From positions 22,275,703 to 22,339,702 of the forward strand of contig NC_045146.1 of NCBI RefSeq assembly GCF_008831285.2: a stretch of DNA of 64,000 nt. Reading direction: 5' to 3'. Made by a program: the position numbers and the translations under genes. The DNA comes from Nymphaea colorata (Eukaryota; Streptophyta; Magnoliopsida; Nymphaeales; Nymphaeaceae). A model generated the notes under the pieces. That model did no database searches. It saw only the letters and a program-made list of their open reading frames with translations, and had not been told where the DNA came from. Shown here piece by piece: positions 26,404 to 37,448 of the stretch. The stretch's first letter is position 1. The number at the start of each line of letters is the position of its first letter.

Positions 26404-29400
26404 CTTTCTCACCTTCTCCCTCCTTTTGAAGGTGACCGAGAAAAGAGGAAAGGTTTCATCAATCATTGGACGTAGCGAGGGGTACATGCTGGTTGTGTTC
26501 TACCCTGATGATCGATTTTATGGTGGTTTGTCGTTTAATTTGGAGAGTCTTTGAAGGACAATAATAGTTAGTACTCGTGATGGGTAATAACGCCATTGAA
26601 GATATGGATGATGACAATAGCACCAATTGTGATCGTCACTTTGAGATTGCTTCTGCTATTTTCAGTATCAGATAGTACATATATTATTGGTCATATTACT
26701 GCATTCGAAGGTACCATTCTATCAAGCATCAACAATATCTCTCTCTCTCTTTCTCTGTGTTCCACTTTCTATGAAGATTTGGGGTGTATTTGAATGACTC
26801 CCTTAAAGGGCATTGTCGAGACAAACAGTTGTTTTGTCATTTCAGGTGTGTTTGGGTGACAGTCAAAACTAAAACACAGACCCTCCAAAAAATAGAGTTT
26901 TCAGAAAGGAAGGAATAACTTGACCTCCATGTGGTTTTTCATACGAAACACCACTTTATATGTATTACTCAAACAAACAAAACCAAGTTCTGAAAACTGA
27001 TAAAAGAAGGTCAAGTTTTATTATACAATTTGATCTTTACAAAATGATGTTCTTTAAGGGTGTCACCCAAATGCTGCATTAATGTTATACGTTTCACATA
27101 AATGTGAATCTAATTACAGAAACGGCTCGATCTACGTATCTGTAAGAACATCTGTAACACAAATCAACTTACCATGTCGATGGGCTTAATCTCCTTTTGT
27201 ACATGCTTCAATTCTAATATCAAGACCGATCAATAGCTGATCAAAGTTTATGTATATACAAGTATTTGAAAACAGTTCGTGTCTGACGTTCCAGACTATG
27301 CTGTCTGAACATTCATAGAATCTCAAGCTTTCTTTATTCCTGTCAATGTTGAGGCGCTGTCGGGTCGGAGCCGTTTCTCATTTTAAGAATTAATAAACAA
27401 ATGGAGATTTTTTAATGAAAAGAATAAAAATGCATGGAGCTAGCAGTCAGGGATGCAGCAGTTGTTGTTTTGTTCGAACTGGGAAGCTTCCTTTCCCATC
27501 TGGGCCTTGATCGTACTTCTCCGGGACCCGATTCCTCTCGTGCAAATTGTCTACATTAGATCATAATTTGTATTCACATGTAGCAGCCTAGAGTTTGCGT
27601 AGGACACCAACTTTGGTAGTCCAACGTTGATTTAAATAAATGATTATATTATATATCAGACCATGTCATTTCATGATATATCTGTGATGAAGGCAGAATT
27701 AAGGTTAGTCTAGATTAAAATTAGTGACTCCTTAACAATTTTTAGAATGATAAGTCTGCAAGTGATAAAAAAAGCCTCAACTGATCCATGTGCAGATTTA
27801 TTATAAAATTTTAAACTAACTGGTAGATGTGGTTACTCATAAAAGTAATTGAGAGAAAACAAAAGATGTGGTGGTCTATTTGTTGAATTCTCGTAGTTCT
27901 TCAGGTCCAGACAATTATTCGATGGAGTGCAGAAGCAGCAGAACAACATAATTTTGTCGAGCAACTGCTCTAATCTTGTCAATTTTTTGATCCAAAACTG
28001 ATAGGAGAGAAAGAACGATAGTCAATCATATTGTGGTTTCTACCATTAGCCGCAAAGACCAAAGATACAAATTAACCATTGAATCTGAAATTAAATTGTG
28101 TTTGATTGTCCTAACAGCTAGCAGCTTCCCTGCCAAGAGTTCCTTCCTGTTAGAACATTGACTCAGGAGATTGGATATTATTCCGTTCTCCTTCCTTTGG
28201 TTCTTGAAAAACTGAACTTTAACTTTCAAGATGGAGAAATTGAAGTCGGCCATGAAACCAAAAAGTTTTGCTTTCAGCCTTTTTGTTTTGGTTTGGCCGG
28301 CTGGCGTGAAAATGAGAGAGAGAGAGAGAGTCGTGTTCTTTTACCATAATATTTTTTTCTAATCAATTGACAGCTCCATGGCCAGTCAATATTGCGGCTT
28401 CTATACTTGACCATGACAAAATACAGAGAAAGAGAGAGAAAGAGAACTAAGACTCAGATTTGAGATCACCAATTTCAGCTTTGGACAAATTCTTTCTACT
28501 TCGCTCTCGAATTCATCACCGAGAAGGTTGTTGAAACTGCCACAACACTGTTGTTTGACTTGGAGGTTTTCTTCTTCTTCTTTTTTCTTGCTTGACGTGC
28601 TATAGATCGAGGAAATTGGTTCCATTCAACAAACGCTTTGATCAGTTCAATCATCATGCTATTGGTCGATTCTCATTTAGTAATGTTTTATTTGTTTTGT
28701 CATATCTCTATGCTCACGATTTTTTTCTTCACAGTAGAAGTTTATCATAATCGAGAATCAAAAGATGGCTAGTATTGATTACCATTAATAACTCGAAAAA
28801 GAAAAGGATGGTTACAATTCCCTTAAGAGGTGAATCAGATTTTTTTATGTTGCAGCCTAGTTTGATATCAGAATGGCACCATGCCACTTTTTCTGGGCTG
28901 TGGTCATCGTTCATTTAAAAGGATAAAACCCATAAGGTAGATTGCTTCAGTATGTTGCTAGCTCACAGATCTTGCTTGAAGTTTCCACTGTCATCAATTG
29001 TTCAATATACAATATATTATTATTTTTCGATAAATATCATGTTAATTGAACTTAAGTAGTTAACCTTCCGTTTACTTGAAATAGTCTTATGGAAATTTAC
29101 TCATCATGATATATTAGAGAATTTTGAGTACGTTTGAGAGTTTTCTTTTCCTCGTTCAACCTAGTCCTGGGGTGTGTCACTCCTTGTATAAATTGGCAGG
29201 GTTCTACTTAAGCCCAGAATGCTTAAATATGTGTTGTGTGTGTGTGTGTGTGTGCAACTCATGGACCTCTACACTTATAGTATATATTTATGGATTTCAA
29301 ACTTATGACCTCCTTCTGAAGTTCACATGTCACTCATATCAATGAGGTCCTTTCAAATACAACCGCTTTACAGTTTTGCACATTGTTCAACAAAAAAGGA

Positions 29401-29915
29401 TCTAACAAGAGCGTTTAGCACACCTCTAATGCAATATTGGACTGTTAATTTATTGGTATATTAATATATTCAAGAAGTCTTCAAATCATGGTTAGCAAAG
29501 ATTGATTAGATTCGTTCAAACGCCTATGTATATTTAAATAATGACATCGAAAGTAGGTGTGGTTGGCATTTAGCCAAGTGTCGGAAATAATTTGTTTATG
29601 ATTTCGGCGAAGCAGACAACATGAGATTGAGAGAAAGGAAAGAGGTCAGCAGGCCGATGGATTAGGTGAACGAGAATGAAGAATATGAAGAAATTGTTGG
29701 CGTCGTAAAAGAATGTTGCTGTTGCATGTGGCTACAAGGGTGGCCCTCCTTTTCCATTCTGATAAGAAGGGGCCACTTCAGAGAACTTCTATAGCGCTAT
29801 ATGGGGAAGCCAGATCTTACCAAGATGAAGTCCAAAGTTCAACGATGTCGAAAATTCATTTCTTATGTTACAAAGATAAACGTACGTATTTTTTAGAAGA
29901 TATTATACCTACGTA
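26404..29915. other. Non-coding interval downstream of the ERF gene
   Basis: This holds the ERF 3' UTR, short CT and GT microsatellites (26740-26755, near 29230-29255) and one candidate inverted-repeat element (26787-27075, separate entry). No open frame here has a recognisable domain. Confidence 0.5.
26787..27075. mobile_element. Candidate small inverted-repeat element (MITE)
   Basis: Starting at about 26787 the sequence gtatttgaatgactccctta is matched by the reverse complement of the right end, gcatttgggtgacaccctta, and the match continues into AAAG..CAT (about 23 of 31 positions). A second copy of the end motif (gtgtttgggtgacag) lies inside at about 26847. I could not find a convincing target duplication, so exact borders are uncertain. 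Confidence 0.45.
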
Positions 29916-30552
29916 ATTTATCATGAAATGGCAGATTTATAAATTATGGTTAACTATCTACCTCAATTTTGAAATATAAATAAATATATATGTATATAGT
30001 GTGTTAATGATGACTTTGAATCACCCAGCTATATAATTCAGTATCATTTATCTAAAACATTGTGTGTGTGGGTGTGTAGTGAGAGAAAAACAGCTCTGCC
30101 ATATCCCTTTTTTCTTTTTGTTTTTTCTTAACCATCCATCATGATTGATCGAACGGCTTTAATTAGATGCTTATGTGATTTTGGAAAGATAGAGTCACCA
30201 CTAAATTTTCTTTTATATGCATATGTATGTGTGCATTTATCGAGAAATGGCAAATTTATAAATCATTGTTAACGATCTACCTCAATTTTGAAATGTAAAT
30301 AAATATATATGTATATAATGTGTGAATGATGACTTTGAATCAGCCAGCTATCTAATTCAATGTCATTCATCTGAAACATTGTGTGTGTGTGTGTGTATAG
30401 TGAGAGAAAAATAACTGTGACGGATCACCTTTTTTTGTTTTTTTCTTAATCATTCATCTTGATTGATTGAGTGGCTTTAATTGAATGATTATGTGATTTT
30501 GGAAAGACAAAGTCACCATTAGATTTTATTTTATATGTATATATATGTGTGT
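29916..30552. repeat. Tandem duplication of a ~319-bp unit
   Basis: Copy 1 is about 29916-30234 and copy 2 about 30235-30552, aligned along their whole length. Shared landmarks are gaaatggcaaatttataaat, a GT microsatellite, gtgagagaaaaa, ggctttaatt and ttatgtgattttggaaaga. Divergence is by scattered substitutions and microsatellite length. No coding frame is kept. A third, more distant relative lies at 37555-37800. Confidence 0.85.
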
Positions 30553-32334
30553 ATTTATGAAGTAGACAAAAATAAAGAAAAGGTTGCCATGAGGAGGTCG
30601 GGAAGGAGTAAGGTCTCCATCATCTAGCTAGCGCCCCATGTGGGTCAATATTGGCTAACATGCATGGTTGCAGTAACATGGTACTGATGTGGATATGTGT
30701 AACTGTGGTCCTAATTGTTAGGAGTGATTGGATATGATCAGCAGCCAGGCCTTGTGGCCGTCGTCTTCAAGCTTTGTGATCAGGTTCGATCACAACAAGT
30801 TGGCGGCCTTATTAATACATATTCGTCATATGAAACTCAATCTAAATGCCTAAACTGATCGATCGAGCCGACCATCTGGACCTCGATTTCCAGGAGGCAT
30901 GACAAGTCGATCTGCAAAGCGAATAGGAAGAAAAGGTAGAGAAGCAAATTTCTTTTTCTTCTTTTCTTTTTTTTTTCCCCTTCCTGCCTTTTCTTTTGCG
31001 CGTTAAAGTTGACATTGTCTTCTTTATATATATATATATGATCTACAACTTAGTTTTTTGGTTATGACAACATATTTCAGACTAAGTATACAACTTTCCT
31101 TTTTCTTTGTGAAGAAAAGGTCCAACACCGACAGTGGGCACTTCCGATTGATTAAATCCTTGAGTTCCCCTTCTGATTGGACACCGATCGACGTTTGCTT
31201 TGCACCTGGTTAGCTACAAATATCTTTTGGACCATGAGTTTCAATACTCCATTTATTTGGTAGCTGTCAGTTTGCCGTTTTTGTCTTTAGCCTTCGAGCG
31301 GTTACATGTGCATGATTTTCTACTGCATTATGTGGAAACGTTTTTCTGTATTTTTTCAAAATTATATATATATATCTATATCTGGTGTGGGGTATGGATG
31401 TAAAAAAAGAAAAACAAGTGTCTTTCAAAGGTCTGTGTCGAGCGTTTGAGGAAAGGGGAGTCTCCTTTCCCATCAGCGAGGGGTGGGCCCCTTGCCGTCG
31501 GCAGCGTGCTGCTGTCTTGCGGTGGCCGCCGGACGGGCCAGCGATGGCAGTCCATCAGCTATCGCAAGGCGGCGGCAGGCTCCTGGTGGTGAAGGGGGTT
31601 ACTAGTGTTTTTTTTTTTTTTTTAATTATTAACGTTAAAAAGTGGACGGAGGCCGGTAAGGGCAAGATGGCTGGTTATTTAGAATCATCCACTCAAGATC
31701 GTTCATCCATAGCAGATGAATAGTTGAGAGAAAAATCTGCTAAATAATAATAGATGACAAAATATCTATCATTTTTTTTCTTATTTCTCTCTAAATTGTC
31801 TATTATGTGGAATGTATAAATTACATGGTGTGACTTAAAAAAGATAGTATATATAAAGGTGACTATATATATTCAGCTAGTTATCTAAATATATGAGTAA
31901 CTAAATAAAAACTAGTCATCAAAATAGGGCGCACTGATCATATGTATGAGGTTTTAAACATCGGATTTTTCAGTGTTTTTTCTTTTCAAGTGTAGATTTA
32001 TCTGATCTCATCTATGAACTCCAATTTGAAAGAAATAGCCTCCACAGCCATATCCACAAACGTAGGTCAGGCTGCTGTAGTGATTTTTAAATCCAATCTA
32101 GCTAGTCGAAATTCTTTAACCCAAAGATTTAATTTAATTTTTGAATGAATATGCGTACAGAATAGTGAAAGCTCATCAATCAATTCATAATAGTTTACAT
32201 TTTTTTAACCAAGAAAAATATGTTTTGCCGCTAATTTTTTGAGACCACAAAACTATATCTTGGTGATAGCGGTCAAATTTGGTGACAAAGCGGGTTTCCA
32301 TTAAACCTACTTGGATGGTGAGTAGGAGGAGTAT

Positions 32335-32781
32335 TTAGAGGTATCAATATATATTTGATTTGCATCGGATATTCAATGGAACTGTTCCAAGAAAACGAAT
32401 GCGCAAGAAAAATTTAATATCCGATTAAGAAATCGGATTAGACTTGGATTTAAGAAATGACATTTGATTGGATTTGTATCGGATATGCATAAATATCTTA
32501 TTGGATTTGGATATGTATTCAGATCAGATTTACTTTAAAACAAATATCTATATCTAATACTCTTAGATTTTGAAAATCAGTCAAATTTAGATTTGGATTC
32601 AGATATCAATGTAAAAATCAGATTAGAATTGAATTCAGATTATGAAATCGGATTCAGATTCAGATATTATTTTTCTTTTTTTGTATTTGAATCCAAATTT
32701 GAATATGAATTTGTGAATTTTCGAGAAAACAGATAAGGTTAAAGATATATCTGATTAGAATCTGATCCGTTGACATCTTAA
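32335..32781. mobile_element. MITE with 6-bp flanking repeat
   Basis: The 447-bp AT-rich element is flanked by GAGTAT at 32329-32334 and 32782-32787. Its ends are TTAGAGGTATCAAT on the left and, reverse-complemented, TTAAGATGTCAAC on the right. The interior is a patchwork of gattcagat / atcggat-type motifs, a composition often seen in short non-autonomous plant repeats. The superfamily is unclear because a 6-bp duplication is not diagnostic. Confidence 0.5.
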
Positions 32782-33125
32782 GAGTATCTCATCCTACCAC
32801 CTAATAAGAGAGTCAAAAACCCTAAGCTTGCTTTCAGTGTCTGAGGTGATGCTCTTCTGTAATGCTTCAACTTATATGTTGGTGTCTTCTTTTACAATAT
32901 AGCAAGTTGACTCCTTGAAAGATTGAAATGAAAGCTGAGAGCCTACCAACCCCCACCCTCTCAAGGATTCCACGGCACCTACTTAAGATCACAGACCACA
33001 TAAATTGCTTATTTGCATATTTTAGTGTCGTTTGTTTATTTGCATGTTAGTGCCCTTTATCTATTTTTCTATATTTTTGAAGAGTTAAGATTTTCTAAAA
33101 AGCCTAATATATAATTGCTATGTAT

Positions 33126-33290
33126 TAGTGCCATTCAGCCAAAAATCTTTGGCTCTATCACGGCCTCGATCAACATACTAAGGCCCATTATCTTTGCTTT
33201 TCTTAATTTTTCAGATTTTTTTTATGGACACAATCTCCTAGAGACATGTTTGGCAACATTAATAAGTTGTTATTGTTTCATGAACTTACC
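33126..33290 (+). repeat. Left arm of a long inverted repeat
   Basis: The arm matches the reverse complement of 37293-37448. It is strongest in the last 30 bases, aataagttgttattgtttca then tgaacttacc (33261-33290), and weaker but recognisable outwards to tagtgccatt. The pair may be the two ends of one foldback element split by a later insertion, or two copies in opposite orientation. Confidence 0.6.
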
Positions 33291-34235
33291 TCAAAAAATA
33301 GGACATACGCATGAAATATTACAACATAGTCTATACTATGCATCTACCAATTTTTTCATTGGGGCATTGTTCGCATCCCCAAAATTTTTTGGTTTTGGAT
33401 TGCTCTAGAAAAATGAGTTTTGTTTTGAAAATGAGAAAGAAATGGACTTGCCCGTCGGTACTATAATCGATCGTTTCTGACGCCTTTACCGGGGGTAATC
33501 AATCCAAGGTCTATGTTTATTATTGATGCACTTCATTTTGGCTTAAACATATTTTCTATATGCGGTGTGGAAAAATATTAAAAATTTGATGTTTCAAACT
33601 TTTGAAAATGTTCTTGAAAAATTGTTTGAGAATGTGAAATATTTTGAAGAAAATTAGAGTTGGGAAATCTTTGTAAATATCATTTGAAAAAGCTTGGGAA
33701 ATCATTTTGGGAATCACTTTGGTGTTCTTTTAATACTTTAAGTATATTTGAGGTTTTGCTCTAATTTGGTTACCACCTAGTTAGAGTTTCATCTCATCTT
33801 GCTTAAGTTCTTTTAGACATGTAATTGTGCTCATTTGATATTAAATAGAGGTGAATGCATAGATGCATTGATCTTATATGATTTGAAGAAAGCAAAACAT
33901 TTCTACCACAACATACATCTAAAGGCATTCCTACTACAACATACATATAAGATTTTTGTTTTACAATTAACATAAACATTTTTTTTTACAAAAAAGAAAA
34001 GATTTTGGAATTGGATTTAAATTGTAGACCATCAAGCATGAATCCAATATTGAGTCATTACTTGAGTTGTGGTCTTAGTGAAGTCGGTAAATGAAAATGA
34101 TCTTCAAGAAGAAAATGTCCAAAATGATGCAAAAGATGAGATATTTGATTGTGAGGAAATGTAGAGAAGGAGAGAGAGAAAGAGGTCTCGAAGATCGCAA
34201 AATGAAAAATTTAAAAGAAAGAGATATATGCATTC

Positions 34236-34570
34236 ATATACATATACATATACACATATACATATATATATATGTATATCTATATATGCATACATACATA
34301 TATGTAAGTTTATGAAAATGAGGTTTGAATTTAAGTAGAAAAAAAAAATGAAACTTCCAAAAGAAAGAGAAAAATAAATGGAGATAAGAAAGATGCACAT
34401 ACATGTGTATATACTATCACATATATTCATATATGAAAGATCGTAAAAACTTCCTTAGTTTGAAAAGAGAAACTTTTAAAGGAAAAGAAATATATATATA
34501 TATATATATATATAATTTGTAGATGTATGTTGTATTAGGAAAAGAAATATATATATATATATATATATAA
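34236..34570. repeat. AT-rich microsatellites with a duplicated block
   Basis: There is a catata/tatata run at 34236-34300. Two copies of a block follow: ggaaaagaaatatatata... ending ataatttgtagatg (from about 34480 and about 34538, spaced roughly 58 bp). The block lies inside the proposed LTR. Confidence 0.8.
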
Positions 34571-35332
34571 TTTGTAGATGAAAGCATTTGACTTGAAAAG
34601 AGAAAAAGATTTTAAAGAGAGAGAGTAAGAGATTCATATATGCATTCATATTCATACAAAAATTTGTAAAATGAAATATGTAAACATAGAGAGAGGATGA
34701 TAAAAATCATCATGTGCATACACATGTATATACATGTATGTCTTCAAGATATTAAAGATAAATTAAAACATCCGACTTCAAGTTTGATGTAGGCTGGCGG
34801 GGAGCTTCGACTCATGCAAGAGTTAAAGCTAAGTCTCTAAAGCAATATTAGAAAGGATTCTTTTGAAAATATTTTGAAAAACGTAAACATAAAACATAGT
34901 TATTTCATTGGTTGCAAGGGAATATGTTTCTTCCACCGTTGGATATGGAAGAAACTCAAACCACATGATAGGGCACTCAATAGGTTTCATAATCGGTCGA
35001 TTAAAAGGAAACTAACGCGAAATGATATGAAAATGCACTTTAACATGTACAAATTCGTGAAGGTTCCTCTCGGGTTGGACAAGCCCCAACCTCAAAAATT
35101 AATCAACACAATAATAAAGAGAGAATCTCAAACCACACTCTCATTCTCATCATGCATTCGCATATAAATGAAAAATTAAGCAAGCATGTATTGATAGTAT
35201 ATAAACAATATTCAAGGAAGGAAAGCAAGAGAGAGAGAGAGCATGATGGAGGGAGAAAGAGAGAGAGAACATGATGGAGTGAGGGAGAGAAAAAATATGA
35301 TGTAAAGAGAGATAAAACATGAGGTAACTATG

Positions 35333-36030
35333 AAGTGATATACCATTTCATCTTTTCATGCTCTCGGCGCACTCAAGCATAGCCTCTTGTCTCTAAAATA
35401 GAGATTGAGTGCTATCTCTTTTAGCCATGGGGAGATGAAGATGAGAAGAAAATGAAGACAATGTCATATTTAATAGCAAATATGATTTAAGCATGAAATG
35501 AAAGATCATCTCATCTTTCCATGCTCCCGGTGTACTCGAGCATAACCTCTTGTCACTAAAATAGAGATTGAGTGTTATCTCCTTTGGTCATGGAGAGATG
35601 AAAATGAGAAGAATATAAAAAATGAAAGACAATGCTATATTTAATAAAATAAAAAGCATGATTTAATCTTGAAATGAAAGATCATCTCATTTTTCCATGC
35701 TCCCGGTGCACTCGAGCATAGCCTATTGTCTCTAAAATGGAGATTGAGTGTTATTTCCTTTGACCATGGGAAGATGAAGATGAGAAGAAAATAAAGAGAA
35801 CAACAACCAAACTATATTAAAAAAAAAAAGAAATAGCAATAATAACAAGAATATATTAATAAATGGAAAGAACAACAACAACAACACTATAAACAAGAAA
35901 AGAAATAACATGATTTAATCATAAAATGAAAGATCATCCATTCTTCTTATGCTCCCGGTGCACTCGAGCATAGTCTCATGACTCTAAAATAGAGGGTGAG
36001 AGTTATCTCCTTTGGTTATGGAGAGAGGAA
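35333..36030. repeat. Four-copy tandem repeat family, ~170-250 bp units
   Basis: Units begin at about 35333, 35501, 35677 and 35929. Each contains a catgctcccggtgcactcga-like core, tctctaaaatagagattgag, a ttatctcctttgg-type segment and catgggagatgaagatgaga. The core holds the palindromes GTGCAC and CTCGAG. Spacing grows (168, 176, 252) through AT-rich insertions. The units lie downstream of the minus-strand TATA box, so within the transcribed part of the proposed LTR. Confidence 0.85.
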
Positions 36031-36318
36031 GAAGAGAGGAAAATGAAGAAAGAAATATGTGAGATATTGATTACATACCTCTAGTGAGAATAACTTTTGA
36101 AAAAATGAACACCTTCGCTTGGAGATCCCTTTGAGTGAAGCTCCAAGACGATGCCTTCAAGAGGGTTGTGACTTAATGAAGCTTGCTCCCAAATTAGAAA
36201 AAAATGAAAATAGGAAGAGAGAGAGAGAGAGCTCGAGAGAAATTCTAAATCTAAGTGAGAATACACTAAAGTTTCTCCTAAAGACCAACTCTTGCTCAAG
36301 AAAAGGTATTGTAGGGGT

Positions 36319-36325
36319 ATTTATA
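36319..36325 (-). promoter_or_regulatory. TATA box of the proposed LTR
   Basis: The minus strand reads CTCTCTATAAATACCCC directly downstream of an imperfect palindrome TTTTGGTTCCAAAA, about 970 bp from the proposed 5' end of the LTR. Position and context fit an LTR promoter at the U3/R border. Confidence 0.5.
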
Positions 36326-37292
36326 GAGAGTTTTGGAACCAAAACTCAAAATTTGATTTTTTTTTATTTTCTCAACATTTTCATCCGAATTTCGAAGAAT
36401 TTTGAATTATTTTCTAATAATTTTTTTAAAAAATAGGTTTTCACTAAGTGGGATTGACCACTAGCCCTGCAAACACCCATTTGAGGTGTGGGTAGGCCTA
36501 TTGCCCACCCAACGAAATCAAATCCGCCCCCTAAGGGGCTGTTTTTTGCAAGGAAAAGGAAGGGGGCATGCAATAACAGGCCCCTACCTGGGCTCTTGAA
36601 GACCACGCGTGGCAGCGTGCAAGGCACCGCACGCGGCAGCGTGCAAGGCACCACCATGCGCAGAGGTGCTGCAGCGACCGCGTGACGTGGTTGCTATAGC
36701 GATCGCTCACGCCAACGCGTAGCGCGTGAAGCTACGTGATCGAGCGCGCACATCATGCGACGCGCGGTCGCGCAACGTTCTATCGCGGGATGCGCAATCC
36801 CCTTTTTTTAATGAAATTCATTAAAACATATAAAAAAACTATTTATATAGGAAGCATGATATATTTTTTATTTAAAATATAAAAAAAAAGTTTTTCAAGT
36901 AAAAACATAAGAATTCATTTTTTTCTTGTTTAATTTACCTAAAAGACATATAAAATAAAAATTTTTGTTATATAAGGGGTGGTCGACTCCATTTTTAGCG
37001 ACTCTGAACTCCCTCCAAATCCAATTTTGGTTTAGTTGGTTGTCGACTTGTTTGAGCATGCGACTTGGGTTTAAAACACGCTTTAGCGTGAGACATGAGT
37101 TCTTAAAACAAAGAAAAGGTCTGTGCAAGCACGATGCTCAAATTTTGTCGTTTCGAACGCGGTTCGAATTTTGGGTCTGAAATGCTCAATTTGGATTTGA
37201 ATTTAGGTTTTGGATCTAATTTGGATCTTAAAATTGTGTTTTGCATTTTGATAAAAGAGTGTAGCCCTTTGAAAAAATTTAGGGTGATTACA

Positions 37293-37448
37293 GGCACGTT
37301 CATAAAACAATAACAACTTGTTACTATTGTCCTACGGGTCCTAATTATAGAGCCATCTATAAAGCAAGTCCAAAAGTCCAAAAATTTTGATTAAGATGTG
37401 GTTGGCCCACATCTAGTATGATTCAAGTTGTCGACCTAATGGCAGTAG
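37293..37448 (-). repeat. Right arm of the long inverted repeat
   Basis: This is the reverse-complement partner of 33126-33290. Its inner edge, ggcacgttcataaaacaata, abuts the proposed LTR border exactly, so the homology stops where the LTR begins. Confidence 0.6.

Larger units (their letters stand above)
33368..37292 (-). mobile_element. Probable LTR retrotransposon LTR (possibly solo), minus orientation
   Basis: Read on the minus strand, the element starts TGTAATCACCC at 37292 and carries a good promoter, TATAAAT followed by accccta, at 36325-36319. Downstream lies a family of ~170-250 bp repeats. The best left border is TGTTCGC at 33368, giving TGT...ACA termini. The flanking 5-mers are GGCAT (33363-33367) and GGCAC (37293-37297), 4 of 5 alike. 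No gag or pol remains, so a long solo LTR or an internally deleted copy is likely. A 200-bp GC-rich block (36595-36790) sits inside otherwise AT-rich DNA. The right border and promoter are clearer than the left border. Confidence 0.45.

Noticed and set aside
31385..31723. 112-codon + ORF with a locally GC-rich middle
   Set aside because: No domain. It runs into a T-run and shows no splice or start context.
34104..34430. 108-codon minus ORF rich in Tyr, Ile, Cys and Val
   Set aside because: A translation of the TA/CA microsatellite inside the proposed LTR.
37150..37170. GGTTCGAAT-like tRNA B box
   Set aside because: No acceptor-stem or A-box partner; no tRNA can be folded by eye. I found no convincing tRNA or rRNA gene in the window.
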